A stretch of 64,000 nucleotides of DNA from Azonexus hydrophilus (GTDB taxonomy: Bacteria > Pseudomonadota > Gammaproteobacteria > Burkholderiales > Rhodocyclaceae): assembly GCF_905120355.1 (NCBI RefSeq), contig NZ_CAJHOB010000002.1, forward strand, positions 186,001 to 250,000. Reading direction: 5' to 3'. Positions 16,781 to 24,761 of this stretch are shown piece after piece. The position numbers were made by a program, and so were the translations under genes. The notes under the pieces were generated by a model. The model made no database searches, was not told the DNA's origin, and saw only the letters and a list, made by a program, of their open reading frames with translations. Each line of letters begins with the position of its first letter. The stretch's first letter is position 1.

Positions 16781-17935
16781 TTAGAAAGCGTGACGAACGC
16801 CAACGCCATACACGTTCACGTCGGTGTTCTTTTCTTCCGGACGAACAGCAACGAAAGCGGCGTAAGCGGTGGTGCGCTTCGACAGGGAGTAGGTTGCAGC
16901 CAGGGTGTAGGCCTTGTTCTTGTCGTCGCTGACGCCGGCGCCTTGATCGATCTTGGCTTGAGCGTATTCACCGATCACACCAATCTTGGCGGTGACAGGA
17001 ACGGTAGCGGACAGAACCCAACGCTTGTTCTTCAGGTTGCCGTTGCTAACGCCAGCGGCGGTGACGCCTTGCTCAATCTTGGCGTGCTGATAGGCAGCTT
17101 GCAGCTTGGCAACACCGAAGTCGTAGCCAGCACGGACACCCCATTCGGTAGCGTCAGAGTTTTTTGCACGGGAAGGATCTGTAGCAAGAGCAGTCACTTC
17201 AACCGGGTCACCGACGAGAACGGCTCCGCCGAGGCCACTACCATTTGCAGCCCACTGTTCAGCAGTTCCCGCATTCTTTTCAGTGGAAACCTTGCCATAA
17301 ACCAGACCAGCGGTCAGCGGGCCACCGTCGTAATTAACAGCGATCAGGGTGGCGGTGTTATCTTTCAGGTCGTCTGTAGCTGCAGACTCGGTCAGGCGAG
17401 CGTGGTTCAGTGCAACAGTCACGCCACCGAAGGACGGCGAGATGTAGGCAACGGCGTTATTAGCGCGGCTGATAGCGTTGAGCAGCGGGAAATCCTCTGC
17501 GTCCGAAACCCGGTTAATAGCGCCAATCGAAGTCGAGCCACCCAGAGCCGAGCCGGCAACGGTGTAATCCAGGCCAGCGGTTTGCAGACGGCCGGCCACG
17601 ACGGTACCGAAGCCGCCGGTCAGGCCGACGAATTGTTGACGGGCATTAGCAACGCCGCCATTAGAGGCACCGATGCCGGTGTTGTTGTCCAGCTGCAGGC
17701 CGTATTCGAGGGTGAAGATGGCCTTCAGGCCGTTGCCCAGGTCTTCTGCGCCCTTGAAGCCGATGCGCGAGGTGGACAGCACGCCGGAGTTGATGTTGTG
17801 CTGGAACTTGCCACCATCAGCGTCGATGCCGACGTAACCGACGTCAGCGATACCGTAGATCTGAACGTTGGTTTGTGCGAAAGCGGTGCTGGAAGCGGCT
17901 GCGGCGATGGCCAGAGCGATGAGTTTCTTTTGCAT
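16781..17935 (-). CDS. Gram-negative general porin (betaproteobacterial OmpC/Omp32-like)
   Basis: A 384-residue outer-membrane trimeric porin. The signal peptide MQKKLIALAIAAAASSTAFA is followed by the family start QTNVQIYGIADVGYVGIDA. Later features are RIGFKGAEDLGNGLKAIFTL, RQQFVGLTGGFGTVVAGR, and a C-terminal strand ending VGVRHAF with the terminal phenylalanine recognised by the BAM machinery. Long surface loops with Lys/Asp residues lie in the second half. An AAGGAG ribosome-binding site precedes the ATG. The leader contains a large hairpin (17962-17999) that may control expression or mRNA stability. Confidence 0.95.
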   Translation of the reverse strand: MQKKLIALAIAAAASSTAFAQTNVQIYGIADVGYVGIDADGGKFQHNINSGVLSTSRIGFKGAEDLGNGLKAIFTLEYGLQLDNNTGIGASNGGVANARQQFVGLTGGFGTVVAGRLQTAGLDYTVAGSALGGSTSIGAINRVSDAEDFPLLNAISRANNAVAYISPSFGGVTVALNHARLTESAATDDLKDNTATLIAVNYDGGPLTAGLVYGKVSTEKNAGTAEQWAANGSGLGGAVLVGDPVEVTALATDPSRAKNSDATEWGVRAGYDFGVAKLQAAYQHAKIEQGVTAAGVSNGNLKNKRWVLSATVPVTAKIGVIGEYAQAKIDQGAGVSDDKNKAYTLAATYSLSKRTTAYAAFVAVRPEEKNTDVNVYGVGVRHAF

Positions 17936-17961
17936 CAGAAGATCTCCTTAGTGGTTAGTTT

Positions 17962-17999
17962 TTGGTTGGTAGCGAAAAGAAGTTTTCGGTACCAACCAA
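17962..17999 (-). promoter_or_regulatory. Near-perfect 38-nt hairpin in porin leader
   Basis: TTGGTTGGTA at 17962-17971 pairs with TACCAACCAA at 17990-17999, and inside it CGAAAA pairs with TTTTCG around the loop GAAG, with one G-G mismatch between the two stems. It begins 27 bp upstream of the porin start codon. It could stabilise the mRNA, act as a regulated leader, or be a protein-binding palindrome. No T run follows in the gene direction, so it is not an obvious terminator. Confidence 0.6.
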
Positions 18000-18210
18000 G
18001 CATTACCTCTCAAAACGAGAAGTTGAGGCGCATTGTGCAAGTCACCGGGAAGGGGGGCAAGGCGTGAATGGGCTGAGCATGCTCTTTTGTTAAATTTTGT
18101 TGCGCATCCGCAACAGGGGGGCACTGACCCGCGCGGGGTGGCGGGCTTTCAGGCTAACATTCGCCCCGTGCGTGTGGCCGGATGCGGCGCACGGCCTTGC
18201 CCTTGGATGA

Positions 18211-19335
18211 ATGATGCAGCTTGCGTTTTGCCTTTATAAATATTTCCCCTTCGGTGGTCTGCAGCGCGATTTCTTGCGCATTGCCCTGGCCTGTCAGGCG
18301 GCGGGGGCGGCGGTACGGGTCTATACGCTCTCTTGGCAGGGCGATCTGCCGCCGGGGTTTGAATTGGTGGTCGTGCCGGTGCGGGCGTGGAGCAATGCGC
18401 GCCGTTATGCGAAGTTCAGCGCCTGGGTGGCGCGTGATCTGGTGGCACGGCCGGTGAAGCGGGTGGTCGGGTTCAACAAGATGCCGGGGCTGGATGTGTA
18501 TTTCGCGGCGGATGCTTGTTACGAGGACAAGGCACGCAGTCTGCGTCATCCGTTGTACCGGTTGTCCGGGCGTTACCGGCATTTTGCGGCGTATGAGCGG
18601 GCGGTATTTGCGCCGGCCAGTCGCACTGACATTCTGTTGATTGCGCCAGCGCAGCAGGCGGTGTTCGAGCACTATTACGCGACACCGGCGGCGCGTTTTC
18701 ATCTGCTGCCGCCCGGGATTGCGCGGGACCGGCGGGCGCCGCCGGATGCGGCGGCCATACGGGCCGCGTTCCGCGCTGAATTTGGACTGATGGCGGAAGA
18801 TTTCCTGCTGTTGCAGGTGGGCTCGGGGTTCAAGACCAAGGGGCTGGACCGCAGTCTGCTGGCGCTGGCGCATTTGCCGCCGGCGCAGCGGGCACGCACG
18901 CGCTTGATCGTCATCGGCCAGGATGCACCGGGGGGATTTCGCCGCCAGGCGGCGGCCCTGGGCTTGGCAGAGCAGGTGGACATCCTGGCGGGACGCAGCG
19001 ATATTCCGCGCTTCCTGCTCGGCGCCGACCTGCTGATTCACCCGGCTTACAATGAAAATACTGGTACGGTGCTGCTGGAAGCGCTGGTGGCGGGGTTGCC
19101 GGTGTTGTGCACCGGGGTCTGTGGCTACGCGCCCTATGTGACGGCAGCGGCCGGTGGGCTGGTATTGTCGGAGCCGTTCGCGCAGGAGGCGCTGGATGAT
19201 GCGCTGCAGCGCATCATCGCGCAGCCGGAGCAGCGCCGCGCATGGCAGCAGAACGCCTTGGCCTGGGCCGAGGTTGCGGATATTTATAGCAATGCCGAAC
19301 GGGCGGCGGAGATCATCATGCAGGAAAGTGCGTAA
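18211..19335 (+). CDS. waaG: LPS core glycosyltransferase WaaG (GT4 family)
   Basis: A 374-residue GT4 glycosyltransferase expected to add the first hexose to the heptose region of the LPS inner core. The N-terminal FCLYKYFPFGGLQRDFLRIA and the acceptor-side VVGFNKMPGLDVYFAADACY are characteristic of WaaG. The donor-binding half holds GSGFKTKGLDRSL and the E-x7-E-type HPAYNENTGTVLLEAL. It is first in a four-gene plus-strand operon of core-modifying enzymes; the next gene starts two bases after its stop. Confidence 0.92.
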   Translation: MMQLAFCLYKYFPFGGLQRDFLRIALACQAAGAAVRVYTLSWQGDLPPGFELVVVPVRAWSNARRYAKFSAWVARDLVARPVKRVVGFNKMPGLDVYFAADACYEDKARSLRHPLYRLSGRYRHFAAYERAVFAPASRTDILLIAPAQQAVFEHYYATPAARFHLLPPGIARDRRAPPDAAAIRAAFRAEFGLMAEDFLLLQVGSGFKTKGLDRSLLALAHLPPAQRARTRLIVIGQDAPGGFRRQAAALGLAEQVDILAGRSDIPRFLLGADLLIHPAYNENTGTVLLEALVAGLPVLCTGVCGYAPYVTAAAGGLVLSEPFAQEALDDALQRIIAQPEQRRAWQQNALAWAEVADIYSNAERAAEIIMQESA

Positions 19336-19337
19336 CG

Positions 19338-20222
19338 ATGGCGGAGAGAGCGCGCCCGGGGGATGTGCCCGTGGTCACGGCGGGAAATGGAGGCAGTTGG
19401 CGGCAGCAACTCTGGCTGCAGCCGCCGTTTGCCGGGCTGTGGGCTGGCCAGGATGCCTTTGCCGCAGTCGATGCGCTTGACGGTGAGGTGTTCCGCCAGC
19501 GCGACGGGCGGCGCACGTTTCGCTGCGAGATTGGGGGGCGCGGCTATTTCGTGAAGATCCACCACGGCATCGGCTGGGGCGAGATCGTGAAGAATCTGCT
19601 CGTCGGACGCGCGCCCATTCTCGGCGCCGGTAATGAATGGCAGGCCATTCACCGGCTGACGGCGATCGGCATCGATACCATGCGGGCGGTGGCGTTTGGT
19701 CAGCGCGGCTGGAATCCGGCGCGGCGGCATTCTTTCCTGATTACGGAGGAACTGGCGCCGACGATCAGTCTGGAGGATTTCTGCCGCGAGTGGGGGCACC
19801 AGCCCCCCCCCGCGGCGCTGAAACATGCCCTGATCCGCCGGGTGGCGGACATGGCCGGGCGCATGCACCGGGCCGGGGTGAATCATCGCGATTTCTATCT
19901 CTGCCATTTCCTGCTGCATCTGGAGCCGCAACCGACGGCGCAAAATCTGAAACTGTCGCTGATCGATCTGCATCGGGCGCAGAGCCGCACGCAGGTGCCG
20001 CGTCGCTGGCGTGACAAGGATCTGGCCGGATTGTATTTTTCGGCGCTGGGCATCGGCTTGACGCAGCGTGATTTCCTGCGCTTCCTGCGGGTGTATTTTG
20101 CCCGGCCGCTGCGCGCCATCCTGCGCGAAGAGGCGCCGCTGCTGCGGCATCTGGCGCAGGAAGGTCGGCGCCTGCAGGCAAAATATGCGCGCAAGAACAG
20201 GGAATTTGGAGAAGATTGGTGA
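19338..20222 (+). CDS. rfaP: LPS core heptose(I) kinase RfaP/WaaP
   Basis: A 294-residue kinase predicted to phosphorylate heptose I of the LPS inner core, a modification that strengthens the outer membrane through divalent-cation bridging. The catalytic loop GVNHRDFYLCHFLL carries the general-base Asp in the WaaP-type HRDFY context, and LSLIDLHRAQ supplies the metal-binding Asp. The nucleotide-binding region GYFVKIHHGIGWGEI is near residue 75. It overlaps the next gene through GTGA. Confidence 0.93.
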   Translation: MAERARPGDVPVVTAGNGGSWRQQLWLQPPFAGLWAGQDAFAAVDALDGEVFRQRDGRRTFRCEIGGRGYFVKIHHGIGWGEIVKNLLVGRAPILGAGNEWQAIHRLTAIGIDTMRAVAFGQRGWNPARRHSFLITEELAPTISLEDFCREWGHQPPPAALKHALIRRVADMAGRMHRAGVNHRDFYLCHFLLHLEPQPTAQNLKLSLIDLHRAQSRTQVPRRWRDKDLAGLYFSALGIGLTQRDFLRFLRVYFARPLRAILREEAPLLRHLAQEGRRLQAKYARKNREFGEDW

Positions 20223-20986
20223 TTGAGTGGCAGATTCACCCTGATTACCGGGATGGTCCGGTGGGGCGGGCGTTTGCCAGCCCGGAGGCGGTGTTCGCGC
20301 TGGCTGGCGAGAAGGTGACCGGTGATCCGGAGTCGGAGGTGTATCGGGTGACGGTGGCGGACAGGCGCTACTACGTCAAACGTTATTTCATCGGTCGCCG
20401 TGCGCTGACGCGCCGCTGGTTCGGTCTGCGCGACTGGTTGGGGCCACGGCGGGCGGTGCAGGAGTGGACCAATCTGCAGCGTTTTGCCGCCTGGGGGATC
20501 GCGACTGCGCCGCTGGTGGCGTACGGGCAGGAACGGCGTTATGGCCGCTTCGTGCGGGCGGCGGTGATTACCGAGGAATTGCGTAATACGACGGATCTGG
20601 CGCAACTGGCGCGCAAGCACGATCCCCGTCTGCAGGATGCGGGCTGGTTGCGGCAGGTGCTGCCGCAGATCGCGCAGGCGACGCAGCGCATGCATGCCCG
20701 GCGTTTCTGTCACAACGACCTGAAGTGGCGCAACATTCTGGTTGATGAAGTTGATGCGCCGACGGCGTATTTCATCGACTGCCCGACCGGCATGTTCTGG
20801 TGGCCGCCGTTTCTCGAATATCGCATCGTCAAGGACCTTGCCTGCCTCGACAAGGTGGCGAAATACACCTTGCGCCGCAGCTGGCGGCTGCGTTTCTACC
20901 TGGATTACGTGGGGCGCGCGCGTCTGAATGCGGCCGACAAGGTCCGTCTGCGCAAGGTGCTGGCGTTCTTCGACGGGCGTGAGTGA
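20219..20986 (+). CDS. LPS core kinase of the Kdo/WaaP (InaA-like) family
   Basis: A 255-residue kinase-fold protein. The catalytic loop CHNDLKWRNILV has the Asp and Asn typical of small-molecule and LPS kinases, followed by a metal-site AYFIDCPTG. The fold begins with a nucleotide-binding RYYVKRYFIG. The GTG at 20219 is chosen over an adjacent TTG because it overlaps the RfaP stop as GTGA and has GGAGA upstream. By position it probably phosphorylates another inner-core sugar. Substrate is unproven. Confidence 0.82.
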   Translation: MIEWQIHPDYRDGPVGRAFASPEAVFALAGEKVTGDPESEVYRVTVADRRYYVKRYFIGRRALTRRWFGLRDWLGPRRAVQEWTNLQRFAAWGIATAPLVAYGQERRYGRFVRAAVITEELRNTTDLAQLARKHDPRLQDAGWLRQVLPQIAQATQRMHARRFCHNDLKWRNILVDEVDAPTAYFIDCPTGMFWWPPFLEYRIVKDLACLDKVAKYTLRRSWRLRFYLDYVGRARLNAADKVRLRKVLAFFDGRE

Positions 20987-20995
20987 GGTGTTGCT

Positions 20996-22444
20996 GTGAA
21001 CGCTGCGCAAGTAATCGCTGATCTGCGTGCCGCCGGGCGGGCGCCGCAGTTGCCGGTGCGGCTGGAAATGCAGGCCGGCGACGTGCTGGTGCTGGAGCGT
21101 CAGTTGCGCCTGGTGCCGGGCAAGCGCCTGGTGGCGGCGGGGTGCTGGAATGGCCGGCCGGCGCTGGTGAAGCTGTTTCTGGCCGAGGCGCATCAGCGGC
21201 ACGGCGAGCGCGAACGCGCCGGCTTGGTGGCCCTGCATGCGGCCGGGGTGCGTACGCCGGCGCTACGGGCGGCCGGGCCGGTACGCGGCGGCGCCTATGC
21301 GGTGGTGTGCGAGTGGCTCGCGGCAGCGGAAGACCTCGGCAGTCTTTGGGATGCGGCCGCGCACAGCGGGGCAACGGCAGACATCGCCCGGGCGACATCC
21401 TTGCTGACAGCGGCCTTGCCCTTGTTGGCGGGCATGCATGCGGCGGGCTTGGCGCAGGCGGATCTGCATCTGGGGAATTTCCTGCTGGCCGGAGGGATGT
21501 TGTACGCGATCGACGGTGACGCGGTGCAAGTGAAGGACGCCGCCGGGCCTTTGAGCGATGCGGCGGTGATTGCCAACCTGGCCATCCTGTTCGCCGGCCT
21601 GACCCCGGCCTGGGATGCCCGGATCGGCGAGTTTCTCGCGGCTTACCAGGCGGCGCCGGGCGGGCGGCCGCTGGATGTGGCCCGTGTGCAGGCGGCGGTG
21701 CTGACGACCCGGGCGCGGCGCTTGCACAAATTCCTGGAGAAAACCGGCCGCGACTGTACGCAATTTGCCGTTGCGCGCAGCTGGCAGCGGGTGTGGGCGG
21801 TGGAGCGGACGCAGCTGGCGCGGCTGAGGACTTTTCTGGCGGCACCGGACCGTTTCGTCGAGGGCGGCCATTGTTTCAAGACCGGCGGCACGTGCACCGT
21901 GGTGGCAGCGGAGATTGACGCAACGCCGTTGCTCATCAAACGCTACAACATCAAGCACTGGCGGCATGCCCTGTCGCGTGCCTGGCGCCCCAGCCGCGCC
22001 TGGCACTCCTGGCGGGCAGCGCATCTGCTCACCTTTTATGGCATTGCCACGCCGTCGCCGCTGGCGGTGCTGGAAGAGCGGTGCGGCCCCCTGCGTGGCC
22101 GTGCTTTCCTGGTGACCGAGCTGTGTCCGGGGAAAAATCTGCTGGATACACTGCAGCCGGAGCAGATTCCGGAGTTGCCGCTGGCAACGGCACTGCTGAC
22201 GCTGTTCGAGCAGTTGCACGCGCTACGCATCACCCATGGCGACTGCAAAGGAACCAACCTGTTCTGGCACGCCGGGAAAGTCTTCCTGATCGATCTCGAT
22301 GCCCTGCAACAACACCGCAGCGACTGGCGTTTTCAGCGTTTGTGGCAGCGTGACCGTGCCCGTTTCCTGCGCAACTGGCCGGCTGATTCGGTGCTGGTGC
22401 GCTGGCTGGATGCGCATTTGCCGGGAAAGACCGCGGGCGGCTAG
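20996..22444 (+). CDS. Tandem LPS-kinase-like protein (two kinase domains fused)
   Basis: This 482-residue protein contains two consecutive kinase-fold domains. In the first, Asp156 lies in QADLHLGNFLL with a following YAIDGDAVQ; in the second, Asp416 lies in THGDCKGTNLF with VFLIDLDAL. Both domains keep the catalytic Asp, the Asn and the metal Asp, so neither is obviously dead. Each begins with a lysine-bearing nucleotide-binding strand (ALVKLFLAEA and LLIKRYNIKH). The start is GTG, nine bases after the preceding gene. It closes the waaG operon, and its stop abuts the convergent tatC stop with no spacing. Confidence 0.78.
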   Translation: MNAAQVIADLRAAGRAPQLPVRLEMQAGDVLVLERQLRLVPGKRLVAAGCWNGRPALVKLFLAEAHQRHGERERAGLVALHAAGVRTPALRAAGPVRGGAYAVVCEWLAAAEDLGSLWDAAAHSGATADIARATSLLTAALPLLAGMHAAGLAQADLHLGNFLLAGGMLYAIDGDAVQVKDAAGPLSDAAVIANLAILFAGLTPAWDARIGEFLAAYQAAPGGRPLDVARVQAAVLTTRARRLHKFLEKTGRDCTQFAVARSWQRVWAVERTQLARLRTFLAAPDRFVEGGHCFKTGGTCTVVAAEIDATPLLIKRYNIKHWRHALSRAWRPSRAWHSWRAAHLLTFYGIATPSPLAVLEERCGPLRGRAFLVTELCPGKNLLDTLQPEQIPELPLATALLTLFEQLHALRITHGDCKGTNLFWHAGKVFLIDLDALQQHRSDWRFQRLWQRDRARFLRNWPADSVLVRWLDAHLPGKTAGG

Positions 22445-23206
22445 TCAGGCGCGCTCCGCCTCGGCGTTTTCCCGGGGCGAGACCAGGCGGGAGGCGAGCA
22501 GGCCCAGTTCATACAGCAGGCACATCGGAATGGCCAGGGCGAGCTGAGAGATGACATCGGGCGGCGTGACGATGGCTGCCACGACAAAGGCGCCGACGAT
22601 GAAATACGAGCGCCATTCCTTCATTTTTTCGACGCTGATCACGCCCAGCTTGGCCAGCACGACTTGCGCCACCGGCACTTCGAAGGAGAGGCCGAAAGCG
22701 AGAAACATGGTCATGACGAAAGAGAGATAGGCTTCGATATCCGGCGCCGGGGTGATGCTCTTCGGGGCGAAGCTGGCGATGAAGGTGAATACCTGGCCGA
22801 AGACGAAGAAGTAGCAGAAGCTCATGCCCAGCAGGAAGAGCAGGGTGCTGGAGATGATCAGCGGAATGCCCAGGCGGCGTTCGTGCGCGTACAGGCCGGG
22901 GGCGACGAAGGCCCAGGCCTGGTACAGCACGTAGGGCAGCGCCAGGACGAAAGCGACCATGGCCATGACCTTGAGCGGCACCATGAAGGGCGTGATGACG
23001 CCGATGGCGACCATCTTGGTGCCTTCCGGCAGCGCTGCCGTGAGCGGCGCGGCGAGAAAATCGTAAATCGCCGCCGGGCCGGGGTAGAGGGCGAGCACGC
23101 CGAAGGCCACGGCAACGGCGATCAGGCTGCGCAGCAGACGGTCGCGCAATTCAACCAGGTGCGAGACGAAGCTCTCGCCGACGGGTTCTTCGTTCAGGCC
23201 GTTCAT
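22445..23206 (-). CDS. tatC: Sec-independent translocase subunit TatC
   Basis: A 253-residue inner-membrane protein with six predicted helices, the twin-arginine signal receptor of the Tat pathway. The N-terminal [20 protein letters not shown] and the loop [19 protein letters not shown] are diagnostic. The conserved Glu in [18 protein letters not shown] is present. Its start overlaps the tatB stop (ATGA), showing translational coupling in the order hisE-hinT-tatA-tatB-tatC. Confidence 0.96.
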   Translation of the reverse strand: MNGLNEEPVGESFVSHLVELRDRLLRSLIAVAVAFGVLALYPGPAAIYDFLAAPLTAALPEGTKMVAIGVITPFMVPLKVMAMVAFVLALPYVLYQAWAFVAPGLYAHERRLGIPLIISSTLLFLLGMSFCYFFVFGQVFTFIASFAPKSITPAPDIEAYLSFVMTMFLAFGLSFEVPVAQVVLAKLGVISVEKMKEWRSYFIVGAFVVAAIVTPPDVISQLALAIPMCLLYELGLLASRLVSPRENAEAERA

Positions 23207-23574
23207 GCGCGCGGGGTTTCCTTGCTGGCGGTGGCGTCGGTGGGGCGGGGGCTGTGGGTTTCTTCGCCCACGCTGCGCAGGCTGGCGGCTGCGTCCTGGA
23301 GCGGTGTTTCGACCTGTGCCTGCAGGCTGCTCATTTCCTGCCGCATGGAGTTTTCCAGCGAGCGTGCTGATTCATTGACCTGAGCTTGCAGCTTGCGCAG
23401 TTCGTCGAGCTGCATTTCGCGGTTGATATCCGCCTTGACGTCGCTGACGTAGCGCTGCGCCCGCCCGAGCAGATGCCCGACGGTGCGCGCCACCTTGGGC
23501 AGGCGTTCGGGGCCGATGACAAGCAGGGCCACGATGCCGATCACCACCAATTCGGAAAAGCCGATATCAAACAT
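23203..23574 (-). CDS. tatB: Sec-independent translocase subunit TatB
   Basis: A 123-residue protein with one N-terminal membrane helix ([20 protein letters not shown]), the GPERLP hinge and an amphipathic helix, followed by a charged tail. Start MFDIGFSEL and the Glu in the membrane segment are typical of TatB rather than TatA. It works with TatC to bind folded substrates with twin-arginine signals. It lies 127 bp downstream of tatA; that spacer holds no recognisable element. Confidence 0.95.
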   Translation of the reverse strand: MFDIGFSELVVIGIVALLVIGPERLPKVARTVGHLLGRAQRYVSDVKADINREMQLDELRKLQAQVNESARSLENSMRQEMSSLQAQVETPLQDAAASLRSVGEETHSPRPTDATASKETPRA

Positions 23575-23701
23575 GTTCTGGTCTGGAAAACGCCCCTATG
23601 GCTGTCGCTCCGGGACGGAATGCACGGGGGAGCCGGGGCGGGAGTGTCAGGCTGCTGGTGGCAGGGGTGTTGCGTGCGTGAGCACGCAGGCCCGCCTGGC
23701 T

Positions 23702-23935
23702 TCACTTCGAGGTGGTCTTGTCCTTGACCTCGACATCAATGGTTTCGCCGGAAACCTGTTGCGGATTCTGCGTTGTGGAGGTCGGCGTGTCGGCGCCGGC
23801 TTCTTTCATGCCTTCCTTGAAACCCTTGACGGCGCCTCCCAGATCCTGGCCGATGTTGCGCAGCTTCTTGGTGCCGAAAACGAGCATGACGATGATCAGG
23901 ACGATCACCCAGTGCCAGATGGAAAAAGAACCCAT
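23702..23935 (-). CDS. tatA: Sec-independent translocase subunit TatA
   Basis: A 77-residue pore-forming subunit. It starts [20 protein letters not shown], continues with the [10 protein letters not shown] hinge and has an amphipathic helix with [13 protein letters not shown]. Length and motif are standard for TatA. It starts nine bases after the HIT-protein stop, so it belongs to the his-hinT-tat transcription unit. Confidence 0.95.
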   Translation of the reverse strand: MGSFSIWHWVIVLIIVMLVFGTKKLRNIGQDLGGAVKGFKEGMKEAGADTPTSTTQNPQQVSGETIDVEVKDKTTSK

Positions 23936-23944
23936 GTGTGACTC

Positions 23945-24295
23945 CTAGTGTTTTTGAACCATGGGGCCGACCGGTTGCGGTCCGCCGAGGATGTGCATAT
24001 GCAGGTGCTGGACTTCCTGCTGACCGATTTCGCCGGTATTGATGATGACGCGAAAGCCTGCCGGACTCCCCTGTGCCAGCGCGATTTCATGGGCTTTGGC
24101 GAGCATCTGCCCAAGGAGGGGCGCATCGTCGGCGCTGACGGTGGCCAGCGAAGTGATGTGTTTTTTCGGAATGACCAGAATATGCACCGGGCGCTGCGGG
24201 GCGATGTCCTTGAAGGCGATCAGTTGCTCATCTTCGTACACCCTGGCGGCGGGAATTGTTCCGGCAGCGATCTTGCAGAAAATGCAGTCGCTCAC
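23945..24295 (-). CDS. hinT: HIT-family nucleotide-binding protein (HinT-like)
   Basis: A 116-residue histidine-triad protein, a purine-nucleotide phosphoramidase in the cytoplasm. The N-terminal CIFCKIAAGTIPA and the triad HLHMHILGG are clear. The GTG start at 24295 overlaps the hisE stop as GTGA and gives the normal family length; longer in-frame extensions read into hisE and are rejected. The hisE-HIT-tat order is a conserved betaproteobacterial arrangement. Confidence 0.92.
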   Translation of the reverse strand: MSDCIFCKIAAGTIPAARVYEDEQLIAFKDIAPQRPVHILVIPKKHITSLATVSADDAPLLGQMLAKAHEIALAQGSPAGFRVIINTGEIGQQEVQHLHMHILGGPQPVGPMVQKH

Positions 24296-24621
24296 TTTCG
24301 GGCGCTCCGGGCGGCTTTTTCGTCGATGCCGGAAATGCCTTCCCGGCGGCGCATTTCCTGCGACACGTCTTCGATGCTCATGTCGAAGAAAACCAGCAGC
24401 ACTAGGATGTGGTAGATCACATCGGTCGACTCGCGCACGATGTTGAGGCGCTTGCCGTCTTTGGCGGCCATGATCAGTTCGGCACATTCCTCGCCGATCT
24501 TTTTCAGGATGGAATCCGGGCCTTCGGCAAACAGGCTGGCGGTATAGGATTTCTCCGGATCAGCATGGCGGCGGGTGGCCAGGGTTTCGGACAGGCGGTG
24601 CAGGATGTCGTGTGTGCTCAT
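24292..24621 (-). CDS. hisE: Phosphoribosyl-ATP pyrophosphohydrolase HisE
   Basis: A 109-residue MazG-fold enzyme of step 2 in histidine synthesis, hydrolysing phosphoribosyl-ATP. The metal-binding core KKIGEECAELIMAAKDG with ESTDVIYHILVLL is intact. The ATG at 24621 is chosen because it gives the standard start MSTHDILHRLSETL, with a purine-rich AAGGGAAT just upstream. Unlike the usual order it does not follow hisI directly: a 2.9-kb hybrid kinase gene intervenes, and 140 bp separate hisE from that gene. Confidence 0.94.
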   Translation of the reverse strand: MSTHDILHRLSETLATRRHADPEKSYTASLFAEGPDSILKKIGEECAELIMAAKDGKRLNIVRESTDVIYHILVLLVFFDMSIEDVSQEMRRREGISGIDEKAARSARK

Positions 24622-24761
24622 GCGTAAATTCCCTTCAGGTCGAGCAAGCATGTTGTCCGCTTGCGGCAGATTCTTGATCCAGTCTGCCGGCGATTTTACA
24701 TCAGAGGGGGGCAGATTGCCCGCCGGCAGCACAAACTGCTGCCGTGCGGGCAGCCGGGCGG

